Below, one piece after another: positions 1-10,442 of a DNA stretch of 64,000 bases (positions are counted from its first letter, which is position 1; each line of letters opens with the position of its first letter). Position numbers and translations under genes: made by a program. Location: assembly GCF_003073045.1 (NCBI RefSeq), contig NC_037592.1:13172007-13236006 (forward strand). The letters are read 5' to 3'. The notes below the pieces were generated by a model that saw only the letters and a list, made by a program, of their open reading frames with translations, was not told the origin of the DNA and searched no databases. This DNA comes from Pomacea canaliculata. Taxonomy: Eukaryota > Mollusca > Gastropoda > Architaenioglossa > Ampullariidae.

Positions 1-179
1 CCGAAGAATGCATTTGCTTAAGTTTATAATTGCGCAGTGTGATATAAAATGTTTCTATATGTTTATAGAAGCAATTGTAGCTAAAGGTAATAGATAATGT
101 TTTAAAGGAAAATGTAGAAATATTTTATGTACTGTAAGATAAAGCAACTCAAGACATGAATAACAATCATCTATTTCAG

Positions 180-743
180 AAAATAACAAGTGTCGATCTG
201 ACATCATTTGATATTAGTTTTAAAGTTGGTAAAACTTCAACACCTTTTCCGGGATTAAGAACACTATCTAAGAACGATATGACATCTATCATGTCTTGTG
301 AGGACGGCCGCCTTCACCATCTCTTCCCAGATGGAATAATTATTCTCGATCATAAGCCATACCGACTGATGGCAGCTAACGTGCCCCTCATCACCAACAC
401 CTGCACACACCGCGTCTTCCTGGCTACAGACGACAAGAGTCCTCCCTTGGACACAGGCTTGCTGTCTGTCCCTACAGTCCTGTCTGCAGGAAGCTACTTC
501 GCTTGCAGTAAAGGTACACGGTACATAATAGACCTTTTCGGCGAGGGGAGGGAAGAAGAGCTGCGCGCGCATATCACGTGGCACCTGTTACGAGCAGCTA
601 ACGTAGGAAACGGAAATGTCGTCGTCAACATCTTTCACACCAGAGAGTTGGATGACATTATCACAGACCTGAGCAAGACTTTTCCACTGAGAACATCAAG
701 TGTGTCCTACAAGAAGCTGATCGCATTAGAGCAAGATGTTTGA
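180..743 (+). CDS. NATL-A: exon 3 of a NAT16/histidine N-acetyltransferase-like gene (5' part outside window)
   Basis: This is the last coding exon (type I) of a GNAT-family acetyltransferase; exons 1 and 2 lie to the left of the window. The exon begins after the acceptor CTATTTCAG at 171-179 and reads KITSVDLTSFDISFK through to TGA at 741-743, 187 codons. It aligns residue for residue with exon 3 of the intact copies, including the conserved MAANVPLITNTCTHRVFLA block and the RAHITWHLLR and GNGNVV segments. No frame break is visible. It ends EQDV, like NATL-E, and the two also share about 1 kb of 3' flank, so they are sister duplicates. In the family this exon is the C-terminal domain that packs on the GNAT core. 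The substrate is unknown; N-alpha acetylation of histidine or a similar small amine is suggested only by similarity to vertebrate NAT16/HISAT. Confidence 0.75.
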   Translation, partial: KITSVDLTSFDISFKVGKTSTPFPGLRTLSKNDMTSIMSCEDGRLHHLFPDGIIILDHKPYRLMAANVPLITNTCTHRVFLATDDKSPPLDTGLLSVPTVLSAGSYFACSKGTRYIIDLFGEGREEELRAHITWHLLRAANVGNGNVVVNIFHTRELDDIITDLSKTFPLRTSSVSYKKLIALEQDV

Positions 744-1740
744 AATTTTAGTTTGTTTTATACTTTGATTGTTGCTGTTGTTTTTACATTTTGATATGTT
801 TCTTATTTTTGGTTGACCTAAGATTTTTTTCTATTTTGCTATCAATATGATTGGTCTAAAATCATCTTAAATAGGGATGTTTCTGGAGAAAGTTTTTATG
901 ATATTAGGATCAGTATCTTTCAAACAAGATTTTATCATAGTGCAACCGTGAAATTAGCTTGATAAATATTTCTATTTAATACCCCAACAACTTTTATTTC
1001 ACAGTTCTATAAGTCTATATAGACTATATAGACTATATAGACGCATATGCGTGTAACATGCATTTCAGTTTCTAAATTAACAACTGAAATGCCGCAACAT
1101 ATTCGTACACAGCTCAGATTTAAAGAAACTACTGAAAGGACTATAACTGGTAACTGGTTGTCTGCATGTAGGTCTATGAATAATGACAAATATTTGCAAA
1201 TCACTCACTTATACCTTTGGTTACGAGAGTATTCACAAACGGTGATGTCACACATGTTGCATTCTTTATTGTTATCATACATGTCTCTCTAGTAGAACAA
1301 GTCAAATCAGGGGTGGAGAATCCCATGATTTGGATTGTAATCACTGTATAATAATAATAATATCACTGTATAATAATAATAGTGTTAGCAAAGTAGCTCA
1401 TTCCCTATAATTAGACGGTTTTCTTTCTCTTTTATTGTTTTACCAGCAAACATAACAGAGATGTAACTTTTCTATGTTTAATATTATTTAACTAGATTAT
1501 TTGTATGTGTAGGAAACTCCTGACAGTTTATTTGAATATACTTCAAAAAACTAGTTTGTATTAAGTGCTCACAGATATTTACTTTTAGTTTGTTTGGCTT
1601 TTTATTTTACTTTCTTTATTGTGCTATGAAGGTATCATGTCACTATGTCTAGAGTGTATCTTTATGTATAACTAGATTATTTTTAAGTTATATAAAACAC
1701 AATTATATTTTCTAAAGTATACACATCTCTTGAAGGATCT
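744..1740. other. 3' flank of NATL-A, duplicated behind NATL-E
   Basis: No gene is seen here. The stretch aligns with 23715-24620 behind NATL-E, with the same order of short A/T-rich blocks and the same landmarks (CAACTGAAATG, AAAGAAACTACTGA, GGTAACTGGTT). A short direct repeat of CTATATAGA units lies at 1014-1045. A weaker version of the block containing TGAAATG and ACTGGTTATCT also lies behind NATL-G and NATL-I, so part of it is an old 3'-flanking segment of the ancestral gene. No canonical AATAAA signal stands out near the stop codon of NATL-A. Confidence 0.55.
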
Positions 1741-1774
1741 TTCAATGTCATTATGCAAGTGGACATAGTGTCTG

Positions 1775-1806
1775 TCTGTGTGTGTGTGTGTGTACGTACG
1801 CTCGTG
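1775..1806. repeat. GT microsatellite with ACGT tail
   Basis: A run of TG dinucleotides is followed by ACGTACGCTCG. It is simple sequence with no sign of function. Confidence 0.7.
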
Positions 1807-1929
1807 TGTTATACTGGCTTGTAAGAAAGGACAGAACATAAAGACTAAGAGACAGACACACCAGCTAAGTCTATTCTTCTGTAATTTTATTAATTTTATT
1901 AAGTTTCATAAATATTCGTGAAATGCTGG

Positions 1930-2330
1930 CGTGAATAACCATTAGTGGACACTGGGAAGAAGTCGCATAAACGATATCGTCAAGCTTATAAACAGATCTC
2001 TCGAGTCTGTGATATGATTTATTGTTTTATTCACCACACACACACACACCTGGTAAAAGATCGGAACTCGACAAATACATTTAAAAAACAAACGACAGAA
2101 ATCATCCATAATTTAGCAGCCGGAGCATCCATCACCTAATACTGAGCAGGAGATTTCTCTTTGTACAATACAGAACAAAGTAAAACACCAACATGAACAT
2201 CAGAGGACACAGGCTCTCGTACTGAAGGAGGCTGAACACATCAATCTTTACAGCCGGCGCTTGACCTCACAGAGTTCATGTAATGCTGATGACTATATTA
2301 AACCAAATAGTAAAGTCCATTTCAACGATT
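1930..2330. repeat. Dispersed repeat fragment shared with 37.5 kb
   Basis: The part from about 2065 to 2200 (AACAAACGACAGAAATCATC, ATAATTTAGCAGCCGG, TAATACTG, AGTAAAACA) matches 37500-37640 in the same order, although the surrounding sequence differs. It is therefore a mobile or anciently duplicated repeat that does not belong to the acetyltransferase unit. At 37.4 kb the matching piece directly follows an hAT-like terminus, so it may be internal hAT sequence. There is no coding capacity. The family is not identified. Confidence 0.45.
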
Positions 2331-2554
2331 GCTGACAGTCGTAGTTATTAGCTGAGTCTTGGCATCTCAGATGTTATGAGTGTGTCGACTGCTAAACAGG
2401 GCATGACACCTCTACACTTCTCACCCAGTCGGTCCGATTTGTAGGATTCTTTATGTCTAAAAAAGTAAATAAATAAAAATAATTAATGGGACGTGCAGTG
2501 TATTACAACTATTATTTAGTAACAATCATTTAGAGTGACTGTTCATTTCAGAAT

Positions 2555-2775
2555 GTGCCAGTCAATAGTACAACTGGCATTCCTTCAGTCACATGCGAGT
2601 AACGAGCTGACATCGTCTGATTCTTGTTTTAATGTGAAAACGAAATCATTTATTCTAGAAAGAAAAACAAACTCTAGTAATTTCATCTTGTCTATCGTGT
2701 TTTGCGAGTGTGTAGTCGACCTGCTCCATCTCTTGCCAGACGGAAGAATTATTGGAGAAAGGAATCCATAGAGAG
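2555..2775 (+). pseudogene. Orphan remnant of a type II acetyltransferase exon 3 (copy 1)
   Basis: The reading ELTSSDSCFNVKTKSF, then CVVDLLHLLPDGRII, matches the start of type II exon 3 (ELTSSDFSFHGKTES, SIVDLLHLFPDRRMI). The segment between has drifted and everything after GERNP is missing. There is no exon 1 or exon 2 upstream. Near-identical remnants lie at 8925-9165 and 30064-30290; the last sits directly behind the stop codon of intact NATL-F. The remnant is therefore a passenger of the duplicated unit and not a functional exon. Confidence that it derives from this family is high. Confidence 0.75.
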
Positions 2776-2893
2776 TAATGTCAGAGATAAAGCCCCACAT
2801 TAAAACGTTTTTGGTTGTGTTATTTCGTACATTAAAGTCGTTGCCAATTAGAAATAATTTTTAAGTGCTATTCCAAAATGTATGCAGGTGCCT

Positions 2894-2926
<33 letters not shown>

Positions 2927-3674
2927 ACATCACAGTTTCCAGTACACGACCGTCAGAACAAAAGTGCAGAACGAGAAGCTTGTGATGTTTACTTTGTCAG
3001 AGCATGGACTGACCCAGCACATCGTGCTCACCCTGACCTTTAACCTTAAAATGACTCCGGCTCTTTTGCTAACTTCTGTGCTTAAACCGTTATTAAGCAA
3101 GATCTCGTACTGACGAAGGTGCGAACAATCAATTATTACGGATAGCTTTCGGCCGAATGCAGTTTACATAATGTCAATTTAATGACATTGTTCTGCAGAC
3201 ACCGTACAAAGTAAAGGAAGGCGGATATCCGGGTGATTAGAGCGCTAGCCCATAGATAAATGAAATCGTTAACATTTCACCCCGAAACGACAAGAAAAGG
3301 TAAGGGGATGACCATGACCATTTTAAAAAACAGTAAAAAATTTCAATTGCAAACTTAGCTCATAACTAACTGTAAACTTTAAATTCTGTTCTACTGTTTT
3401 AGTATTTATCTGTCTCTTTCCCCTCCACTCTCTCACTGTGTTCAACATTGATATTGTACTCTTTGGTCCTAAAGAATAATAGTCTTGGGCGATAGTGGGC
3501 AGGTCCTGCATAACCAGACCAGTCCAGTCCACCTTCTTTCTATGGCCATTGTAGTGTCCACCCTCCAAGGTTCCTTTCGTTTCGACAAAACACAGTACAC
3601 ACTAGCCCTCTACAGAAGGTGGGGATTCATTGCTGAAAGGACACATGGGGCAATTGTTTCCTAATGATTCGTGT
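2776..3674. other. Duplicated spacer between orphan exon and promoter
   Basis: No gene is seen here. The sequence aligns almost throughout with 30300-31290 and, with many more indels, with 9170-10185. It holds a GT microsatellite at 2895-2923. Further common landmarks are the GCAGAACGAGAAGCTT and CTTTCGGCCGAATGCAG blocks and a CT-rich segment at 3410-3440. It is conserved as a duplication relic; no open frame is shared between the copies. Confidence 0.6.
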
Positions 3675-3976
3675 ATGCAAGACGTCTGTTACCCTACACG
3701 AACCTGTGATTGGTCAGTTACATCACGTGGCGTTGATTCCATTAACACACTGGCCTATGATATTGTTCATGTAACTGTCTAATTACATAAAAGGACCTGG
3801 CATACGTTTTATATTCTGTCTGGTTTCGTCGCTCAGAAGGAACAGCGGCCGATTCCACGCTAAGGACTTTTATAACAAGTATGTCTCTTTTTCTGTCATT
3901 AATCTATTGTCTTATACTGTGTGCATCTCGTGAGTATTTGGGAAGATAATTCCCTTTTCAGTAGCACGGCAGTCGA
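3675..3976 (+). promoter_or_regulatory. Promoter and 5' leader exon of NATL-B
   Basis: The module carries GATTGGTCAGTTACATCACG at 3708-3727, which holds an inverted CCAAT box running into a CACGTG E-box. About 60 bp later comes a TATA-like ACATAAAAGG at 3785-3794. A start site is inferred near 3815-3825. The leader exon would then run through GGAACAGCGGCCGATTCCAC to a strong donor GTAAGTACC at 3977. The same order recurs at 10.2, 14.05, 20.25 and 31.3 kb ahead of other copies. The leader exon contains no ATG-led frame that joins the coding exon. Function is inferred from position, motif order and conservation between copies. Confidence 0.55.
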
Positions 3977-6076
3977 GTAAGTACCAGTCATTCAGTTCAT
4001 TTTTAATCTTTTTTTTTTCAAAACGGCATCTTTATCAAAATGTTTGTCGTTGGAAACATCTGATGAAGGTTTGTCGGGTGTTCCTATTGCAAACTATATC
4101 CAAACTATGGAGCGTGGAGTTTAGTTAAACCAGCGATGAACTATTTCCTAAATTTCTTTGCATGCTGATGCTTACTTGCTGAATTTTATTGGCTTTTATC
4201 TCGAAAACTATTTTCTTTTTTTAAAAAAACCTTAAAGGATAAATGTTGTCCCAACCTATACAGTGCGCTTATAAAAGTAGCTGCACAGATGTCAATTATA
4301 CAGTGTTAGGCATTGTGTTAAATGTTTATATTAAAACTAACCCTATAAACCCTATGTCCAAGACTATAAGCTATAATTTTATTTTGAAAGGTAGTTTTCT
4401 ATTAAACTACTCGAGGTTTAAGACACATCTGATCTCAATTCTAAAGATTCATGGTTGGTTCAAAAAATATTTCGAAGAAGAAGCATTAACTGATGAAATG
4501 TTATGATTTGTCTTTGATAGTAGCAAACATTCAGTACATTGGAGGTTAGCTAATAGAGAAAACACAATTATGCTCCCATACGGATGGCCTATCCTGTCGA
4601 CAAATCACAGGACTAACATCTTCAGGTGAAAAAGATACACCAGCTACGGGTGTTTCGGACAGATACCCCAGATCAAGAGAAGTATAGTCAATAACTTTCA
4701 CCCCAAGCTTCAAAAGATCACGTGGGGGTCTCGATTACTTGGATAACTGGCAGGAGATAGACCAGAATTGAAACCCCGCAATGTAATGACAGAGACATCT
4801 ACTCCGGCATCACTGAAGACGTTGACACCTTTCCGCTCCACGTGTTCTACAGTCTCGCCCTCATCCTGTGAAAACTCTCACCGACTCCGACGACTGTACT
4901 GCTGAAGCCTGACATTTTCACAGGCTAGTGTTGGTACAGCAGCTAATAATTTTTCAGATGCTGGTTGCTGTTGGGCCTAAAGCGAGGCGATTCTGTGTAG
5001 GCGACTGTCCAACTCGACTGTCACGCATTTATTACCTCCCCTACCACCACTCTGAAAAGTTCTCTCCAGGATAACAATCGTTCTTTCCAGTGTGATCACT
5101 TTCATCGCCGCTAGTAGGCTTGAAGATTGACAGTGCCTCATTTACCTTCGATAGGATCCTGAAATAATAAAAGATCGCTACCTAAGCTTTCTGAAACTTT
5201 TACCGTTGATACAGAGGATGTCATACTGTCAGCAGGCATAAACGGATAAACGGACGAGGATGAGGATGGTCATGGAGTCACGGATTTTAATTTCACTTTC
5301 TTTAGGCAGAAAAAGGCTATGAAGACAAGCTGTTCTTTTCAATAACTCTGAAAGACATAACAGATAAAGCATAGCACTGACACTGAGCATAGGACTGGGG
5401 TCAGGGGGATCGCTGGACATCGAGTCTTGAAGTACACAGAGGTTGATACGGCGATATTAGATAATCCATGACGATTTTCATACAAAAGCACATAACACTT
5501 ACATAGAGTGAATCAGTACACTGAATCATATCAATTAAGCCACATCAGCCCAGAAATTATCTAAAAAGTTTCTTTTCACGGAGCTTAGAAACACGTGCCA
5601 CCTCCAGTGACAGAAAAAGAGGCCGCGTGTAACTTTCCCTTTGTTTCCTTCTGTAAATTAACGTTTACGTTTTATATCCGTCGTCGATTGTCAAGAATGG
5701 ACGTTTGATATTTTCCTTGAAATTCCGATGCTTTCCTTTTAATTTTAAAACAAGAAAAAAAGTAGGAGAAAGAAATATAACACATACAGAGTGAAACTAT
5801 ATAAATGTGAATTCTTTTAAACAAGAATGGAAGCTTAGGCTGTGACGTGGCTTTTAGGTGTGACTCCTACTAGGTGTCTGCATTTACTTTATTTATTTAG
5901 TTAATTAATTAGTTACTATTACTGTAATAGAACCAAAAGAACGTTGTGTCGTTGTTAGTGCAAGGCTTCCCCAAACCATAAGAAAAAAGAAATATTTGTG
6001 TGTGTGTGTTCATGGCAGTTACAAACGGTCAAAAGGTCGCTTCAATACAACAATGTGTGTCTCATCTATTTCACAG
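3977..6076 (+). other. 5' leader intron of NATL-B
   Basis: This lies between the leader donor at 3977 and the acceptor TATTTCACAG at 6067-6076. The block 4790-5480 matches 31985-32665 in the leader intron of NATL-G. NATL-B has about 250 bp (from about 5505 to 5755) that NATL-G lacks, with the flanking sequence otherwise continuous. The part 4075-4790 has no clear counterpart in G. No gene or transposon was recognised inside. Confidence 0.5.
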
Positions 6077-6153
6077 GGTACAGCTAGCCCCTACTGAATT
6101 TTCACGTGACATCTCGAGAACATTCCCTGTCGACAGACGCGGCTGTCAGTGAC

Positions 6154-8808
6154 ATGGAGCAGATCCCATCAGATGAAGAAGTTTGTGTGGCATCGCTGGC
6201 TGACCGAGACTCAGTCGTGGCCATAGACGATGACGTGTACAGCGGCCTGGATAACCTCCCTGACACCTACCCGTCTCTTGTGGAAGGACCCGGCGTTCGT
6301 GGCTACCTTTACAAAAAAGGAGGCAGAACTGTAGGTTTATTTTTTGGACATCTATTTCAGATAATTTTCCCACATTCCTACCTAATTATAAACCTTCTTC
6401 AGCTTAGACATTTTTATATTAAACGTGAAAGTGAAAAATTGGAATGTACATATTCGGAATGTATTAACTGTTATTTATCATCAACTCTAGCGTTTCATTT
6501 CATAATATCAGTTTTGTTAAAGCTGCATTTATATTCGCAAACTGGTTTTCTATTTAAAAGATAACAAAAGCAGGAGTAAGACATGCGTCTTTCTCAATAT
6601 ATCCAGTTGTCAGTGGCCAACAAAGACAATCAGATGAAACACATTGCATCAACAACATCTAATGGTTTGTCCGTCAGATTTAATTACACGTGACCTGAAT
6701 CCACCTCATCCCTCAGACAACTATTTTAAAAATTACCATTCACTTGCTCATTCTTTGAGAGCACTGTGACTGTAGCTTATTGTAGTTTATTCTACACATA
6801 CTGTGTATATGGTAGTTAGGAAAATGCCACAACTATCTTTTTTAAGGTGAAGCAAACAGTATGATTTCCTACTTTGTATTTTATTAAAATTTTAGTTCAA
6901 AGAAGTCACGAAAGTTTTTAATATTTTAAAATGATATATACTTCTGTGTCGAATTTGTAGCATTATGTATTAAAATTTATATGTTACATTCAATCAGTAT
7001 ATCAACTGAGTATAAGATGTACTTTACATTTAATTATTTTCAAAATATCAGTGTATTTTGTTTTTAGTTTAAGGATTAAGGAATCTATTTTCATCAAAAA
7101 GTGAAATTGCACCTAACTTGACCTGATCAGTTGGCAGTCTGTGCGAGTTAAGAATCATTTTGTATAATATCATATATCGGCAATAACATTTAAAGAACAG
7201 ATTAAAGAGAAATGGGTTTTTCTTTACGAGGCTTGATCCGCGCTGTTACAGGTAATAGTAGAAATTTATAAACTATGTTTTTGGTAATAATATGACCAGG
7301 TTTCGTGTCATAATATAAAACATGTTACATTTTTGTAATCAGTAAAGAATAATAATAATCAAAAACATGTAAATATTTACTTACATAGATTCCAAAATTC
7401 TTTTTAACTTGTATTTAAAAAAATGGTCCTCCACTAAAGATGCTACAATGACGGTTGCCTTGTCTGTTTATCTGGTAACTTTAGGTGCAACACGAAAATC
7501 TCTCAATTAAATCTGAAGCTAACACCTGGCAATGCATCCATAGACAGAGAAACTTCAGGTGTAAAAGACCTTGTGTGCGAGTTGGTTGGTTCGTAGTTTT
7601 CTTCGCAAATGCCATCAAACCTACATTGGACTGAAAATTGTAGGAACCAAAGCAGTTGATCACCAAACTATGTTTTAGCAAAGCCATGTGTACGCTACAA
7701 GAAACTAATTATAATATGGTTCGTCAAAAAAACTCCTATTCTTTAAATTATCTGGTCTGTAACTAGATTTTTATATCCGGTTTGATACAGGTTGGATTTA
7801 TACCACGGGAACTCACAGATGGAGGGAGAACGCTAGTTGCGGAATGCAGCAAGAATGTCAGTAAAGTGAATACAGAGGGAGTGGAATGTACGCGGGCGTT
7901 TTCAAAGACTGGTCCTTCGCCAATATATCCAGTCACATGACACATTTGGTTTCTTGCGTTTTACAGAGTGATAATACAACATGGCAGTTAATGCACAGAG
8001 ACTTCTGAGAACATATAGAAATGTATCCGAGAAGGTGTGTATATGGTTTATAGATTTCAACCATAAGAACATTTCAAACTGTTTTTTGTAAGTAATTTTA
8101 GTAAAGTGATGAATAGCAGTCAATATCTAAACTGTTATTGTAGTAATTCACTGTAACAAAGAAGTGAATAATTTAGATGTTTTAAAAGCTCTTTGTGCTA
8201 CAACTTATTTAATATTAATGGTTCAAATGCTAATACCACATCATTCGGTTTCCAGCCTGTCTGACATGCGTCGAGGCTGACTTCTTCTGATTTTAGTATT
8301 CCCATTGGAAAACGGAATCCGATAATCCAGGAATGAGAATCTCTAGCGATGATATACTTCTATCATTACTAGCGAGTCTCTAGACCGACATCCTGCATCT
8401 CTTTTTCGAACAGAGGAATGATTCTGGACTGGAAGCATACCGAGCGATGCCAGAGAACGTCCCCATCATCACCAACACCTGCACCCCCATCGCGTTTTTG
8501 TGGCAACGTAACAGACGGCCGAGAGTGTTCCCACTTTGAACAGGGCTCGAATTCTCTCCCTCGGCATCCTCTCGCAGGTAAGTGACTGCCAGGTGTAGGA
8601 GTAGGTACTAAAAGCTGTTACTCAGCAGATGTTTTTGGTGACGGAAGTGAGGACGAGCTGCGTGCGCACATTCACGTGGCACATTCTGCGTTTGCTAACG
8701 TGGAACGGCAACGGTGGCTAGACAGACAGATGCGGTACTGTCTTTTACAGGATTCCAGAAGCTTGGATCGAAGAAATGCATGGCCAGACCTGGGAAAGCG
8801 CTTCTTCC

Positions 8809-8839
<31 letters not shown>

Positions 8840-8919
8840 TTAGAAAATCAAAATCTGCCTTTTTTAAACAAGTAATTTCATTCGAAAAAAAAGACAAGCT
8901 GAAGAGCAGCGTTCTCTAA
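6154..8919 (+). pseudogene. NATL-B: NAT16-like acetyltransferase with damaged exons 2 and 3
   Basis: Exon 1 (6154-6330, exon start 6077) is perfect: 59 codons starting MEQIPSDEEVC in a good context (GACATGG), ending KGGRT before donor GTAGGT. Exon 2 spans 7791-8034 between a correct acceptor (GATACAG) and donor (GTGTGT), but is 244 bp instead of 234 and shifts frame several times after DGGRTLV. Exon 3 (type II, about 8256-8919) carries many one- and two-base indels plus a run of 30 C at 8810-8839 where paralogues have a single C. The closest relative is intact NATL-G, which matches almost base for base up to about 7.7 kb. The sudden start of indels there, continuing into non-coding spacer, suggests that consensus error may account for some of the damage. 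If the damage is real, this is a recent pseudogene. Confidence 0.7.
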
Positions 8920-8924
8920 GCTAG

Positions 8925-9165
8925 TACAACTGGCATTCCTTTCAGTCACATGCTTAGTAACGAGCTACATCGTCTGATTGTAGTTTAATGTTGAAAACGA
9001 AATCATGTATTCCAGAAATAAAAACGAACATAGTAATTTCATCTTGTCTTATTCGTGTTTGCGAGTTGGTAGTCGACCTGCTCTAGATATATCTCTTATT
9101 AGACGGAAGAATTATTGGAGGAAAGGAATCCATAGAGAGTAATGTCAGAGTGTAAAGCCCCACAT
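8925..9165 (+). pseudogene. Orphan remnant of a type II exon 3 (copy 2)
   Basis: This is the same remnant as at 2555-2775 and 30064-30290: TCACATGCNNAGTAACGAGC, then GACGGAAGAATTATTGGAG and the GGAATCCATAGAGAGTAATG tail. It sits immediately behind the end of NATL-B, the same position as copy 3 behind NATL-F. It carries extra single-base insertions relative to the other two copies. Confidence 0.65.
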
Positions 9166-10185
9166 TTTACCAAGGGCATACATCCGATGTCATCCCCCAG
9201 TGTGAGGTCCGTTGTGAGATGAAGAGCAAACCCACGGAGCATGTTCAACAGAAGTGTAGCACCTTTAGGAACTGCTAATGCCCTCCTTTAAAACGTTTTC
9301 GGTTGTCTTTTCTTCGTACATTTAAAGTCAGTTGCCATAAGAAATATTTTTCAAGTGCTATTCAAATCCAAATGTATGCAGGTGCCTACGTGTGTGTGTC
9401 GTGTAATAGTGTGCTACATCACAGTTTCCAGTACATGTCAGAGCAAAAAGTGCAGAACGAGAAGCTTGATGATGTTTACTTTGCCCAGAACATGGACTGA
9501 CCTGCACGTCGTGCCCCCCCCCCCTGACCTTTATCCTTTAAATGACTTCCGGCTTTTTTTCTAACCTCTGTGCTTAAACCGTAATTAAGCACAGCTCTCG
9601 TACTGAGAGCGATGCAAACAATCAATTATTACCGGACTGCTTTCGGCCGAATGCAGTTTACATAATGTCAATTGAATAATTATTCTCCTGCATGACACCG
9701 TACAAAGTATAGGATAGCGGATATTCCGGGTGGTTAGAGCGCTAGCCCTGAGATAAAAATGATATTGTTAACTATGGTACATCCAGAAAACGACAAGAAA
9801 AGGTAAGGGGATGACCATAACCATTTTATGAAAAAATAAAAATATTTCATTGCAAAACTTAGCTCATAACTAACTGTAAATTTAGGTTCTGCTCTACCTG
9901 CAGTATCAAAGTATTTATCTTTATTACCCCCTCCATCTCTCACTGTGTGTTCAACATTGATATTGTATTCTTTGGGTCCTGCAGAATAATAGCTGGGCGA
10001 TAGTGGGCAGGTCCTGCATAACCAGACCAGTCAGTCCACCTTTCTTTCTATGGCCATATGTAGTGTCCACCACCACAACAACTCCAATGGTCCTTCCGTT
10101 CGACAAAACACAGTTACACACTACCCTCTACAGAGGTGGGGATTCATTGCTGAAAAGGACACATGGGGCAATTGTTTCCTAATGA
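9166..10185. other. Duplicated spacer, noisy copy
   Basis: It is collinear with 2776-3674 and 30300-31290 but has frequent one-base insertions and deletions, often at homopolymers, including a run of C at about 9514-9523. No gene is seen. Confidence 0.55.
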
Positions 10186-10442
10186 TTCGTGTATGTAAGA
10201 CGTCTGTTACCCTACACGAACATGTGATTGTCAGTATACATCACGTGGCGTTGATCTCGATTAACACACTGCTCTATGATATTGTTGATTGCATCTAATC
10301 TAATTACATAAAAGACCTTTTTTGCATATGTTTTATAGCTCTGTTGTTTCGTTGCTCCTAAGGAACAGCTTAGCCGGCTACTTGAATTTTCACGTGACAT
10401 CTCGAGAACATTTCTTGTCGACAGACGCGGGCTGTCAGCGAC
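10186..10442 (+). promoter_or_regulatory. Promoter of NATL-C, with leader exon fused to exon 1
   Basis: This is a copy of the array promoter: TGTGATTGTCAGTATACATC and CACGTGG near 10224-10247, then the TATA-like ACATAAAAG at 10308-10316. The leader sequence AAGGAACAGC is followed at once by TAGCCGGCTACTTGAATTTT, which is the 5' UTR of coding exon 1. The leader donor and the roughly 2-kb leader intron seen in units B and G are absent. Both the leader exon (AGGAACAGCGGCC) and the exon 1 UTR (GGGAACAGCTAGCC) contain GGAACAGC, so a deletion between these short repeats explains the fusion. A transcript from here would need no leader splice. Confidence 0.5.

Noticed and set aside
1007-1292. Overlapping short frames on both strands behind NATL-A, repeated behind NATL-E
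   Set aside because: The duplicate copy does not preserve the full frame. Similarity is at the DNA level and fits a duplicated 3' flank.
6106-6153. In-frame extension upstream of the MEQIP start (VTSREHSLSTDAAVSD), recurring in several copies
   Set aside because: There is no ATG, and a stop (TAG at 6085-6087) lies in the same exon of NATL-B. Its conservation matches that of the 5' UTR in general, so the ATG in GACATGG is the better start.
7481-7687. Minus frame shared between the exon 1-2 introns of NATL-B and NATL-G (QSNVGLMAFAKKT...)
   Set aside because: It is conserved only because the introns are recent duplicates. It has no domain, start context or splice evidence.
8810-8839. Run of 30 C considered as a biological microsatellite expansion
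   Set aside because: It sits in the zone of excess indels and replaces a single C of the paralogues, so a sequencing or assembly artefact is more likely.
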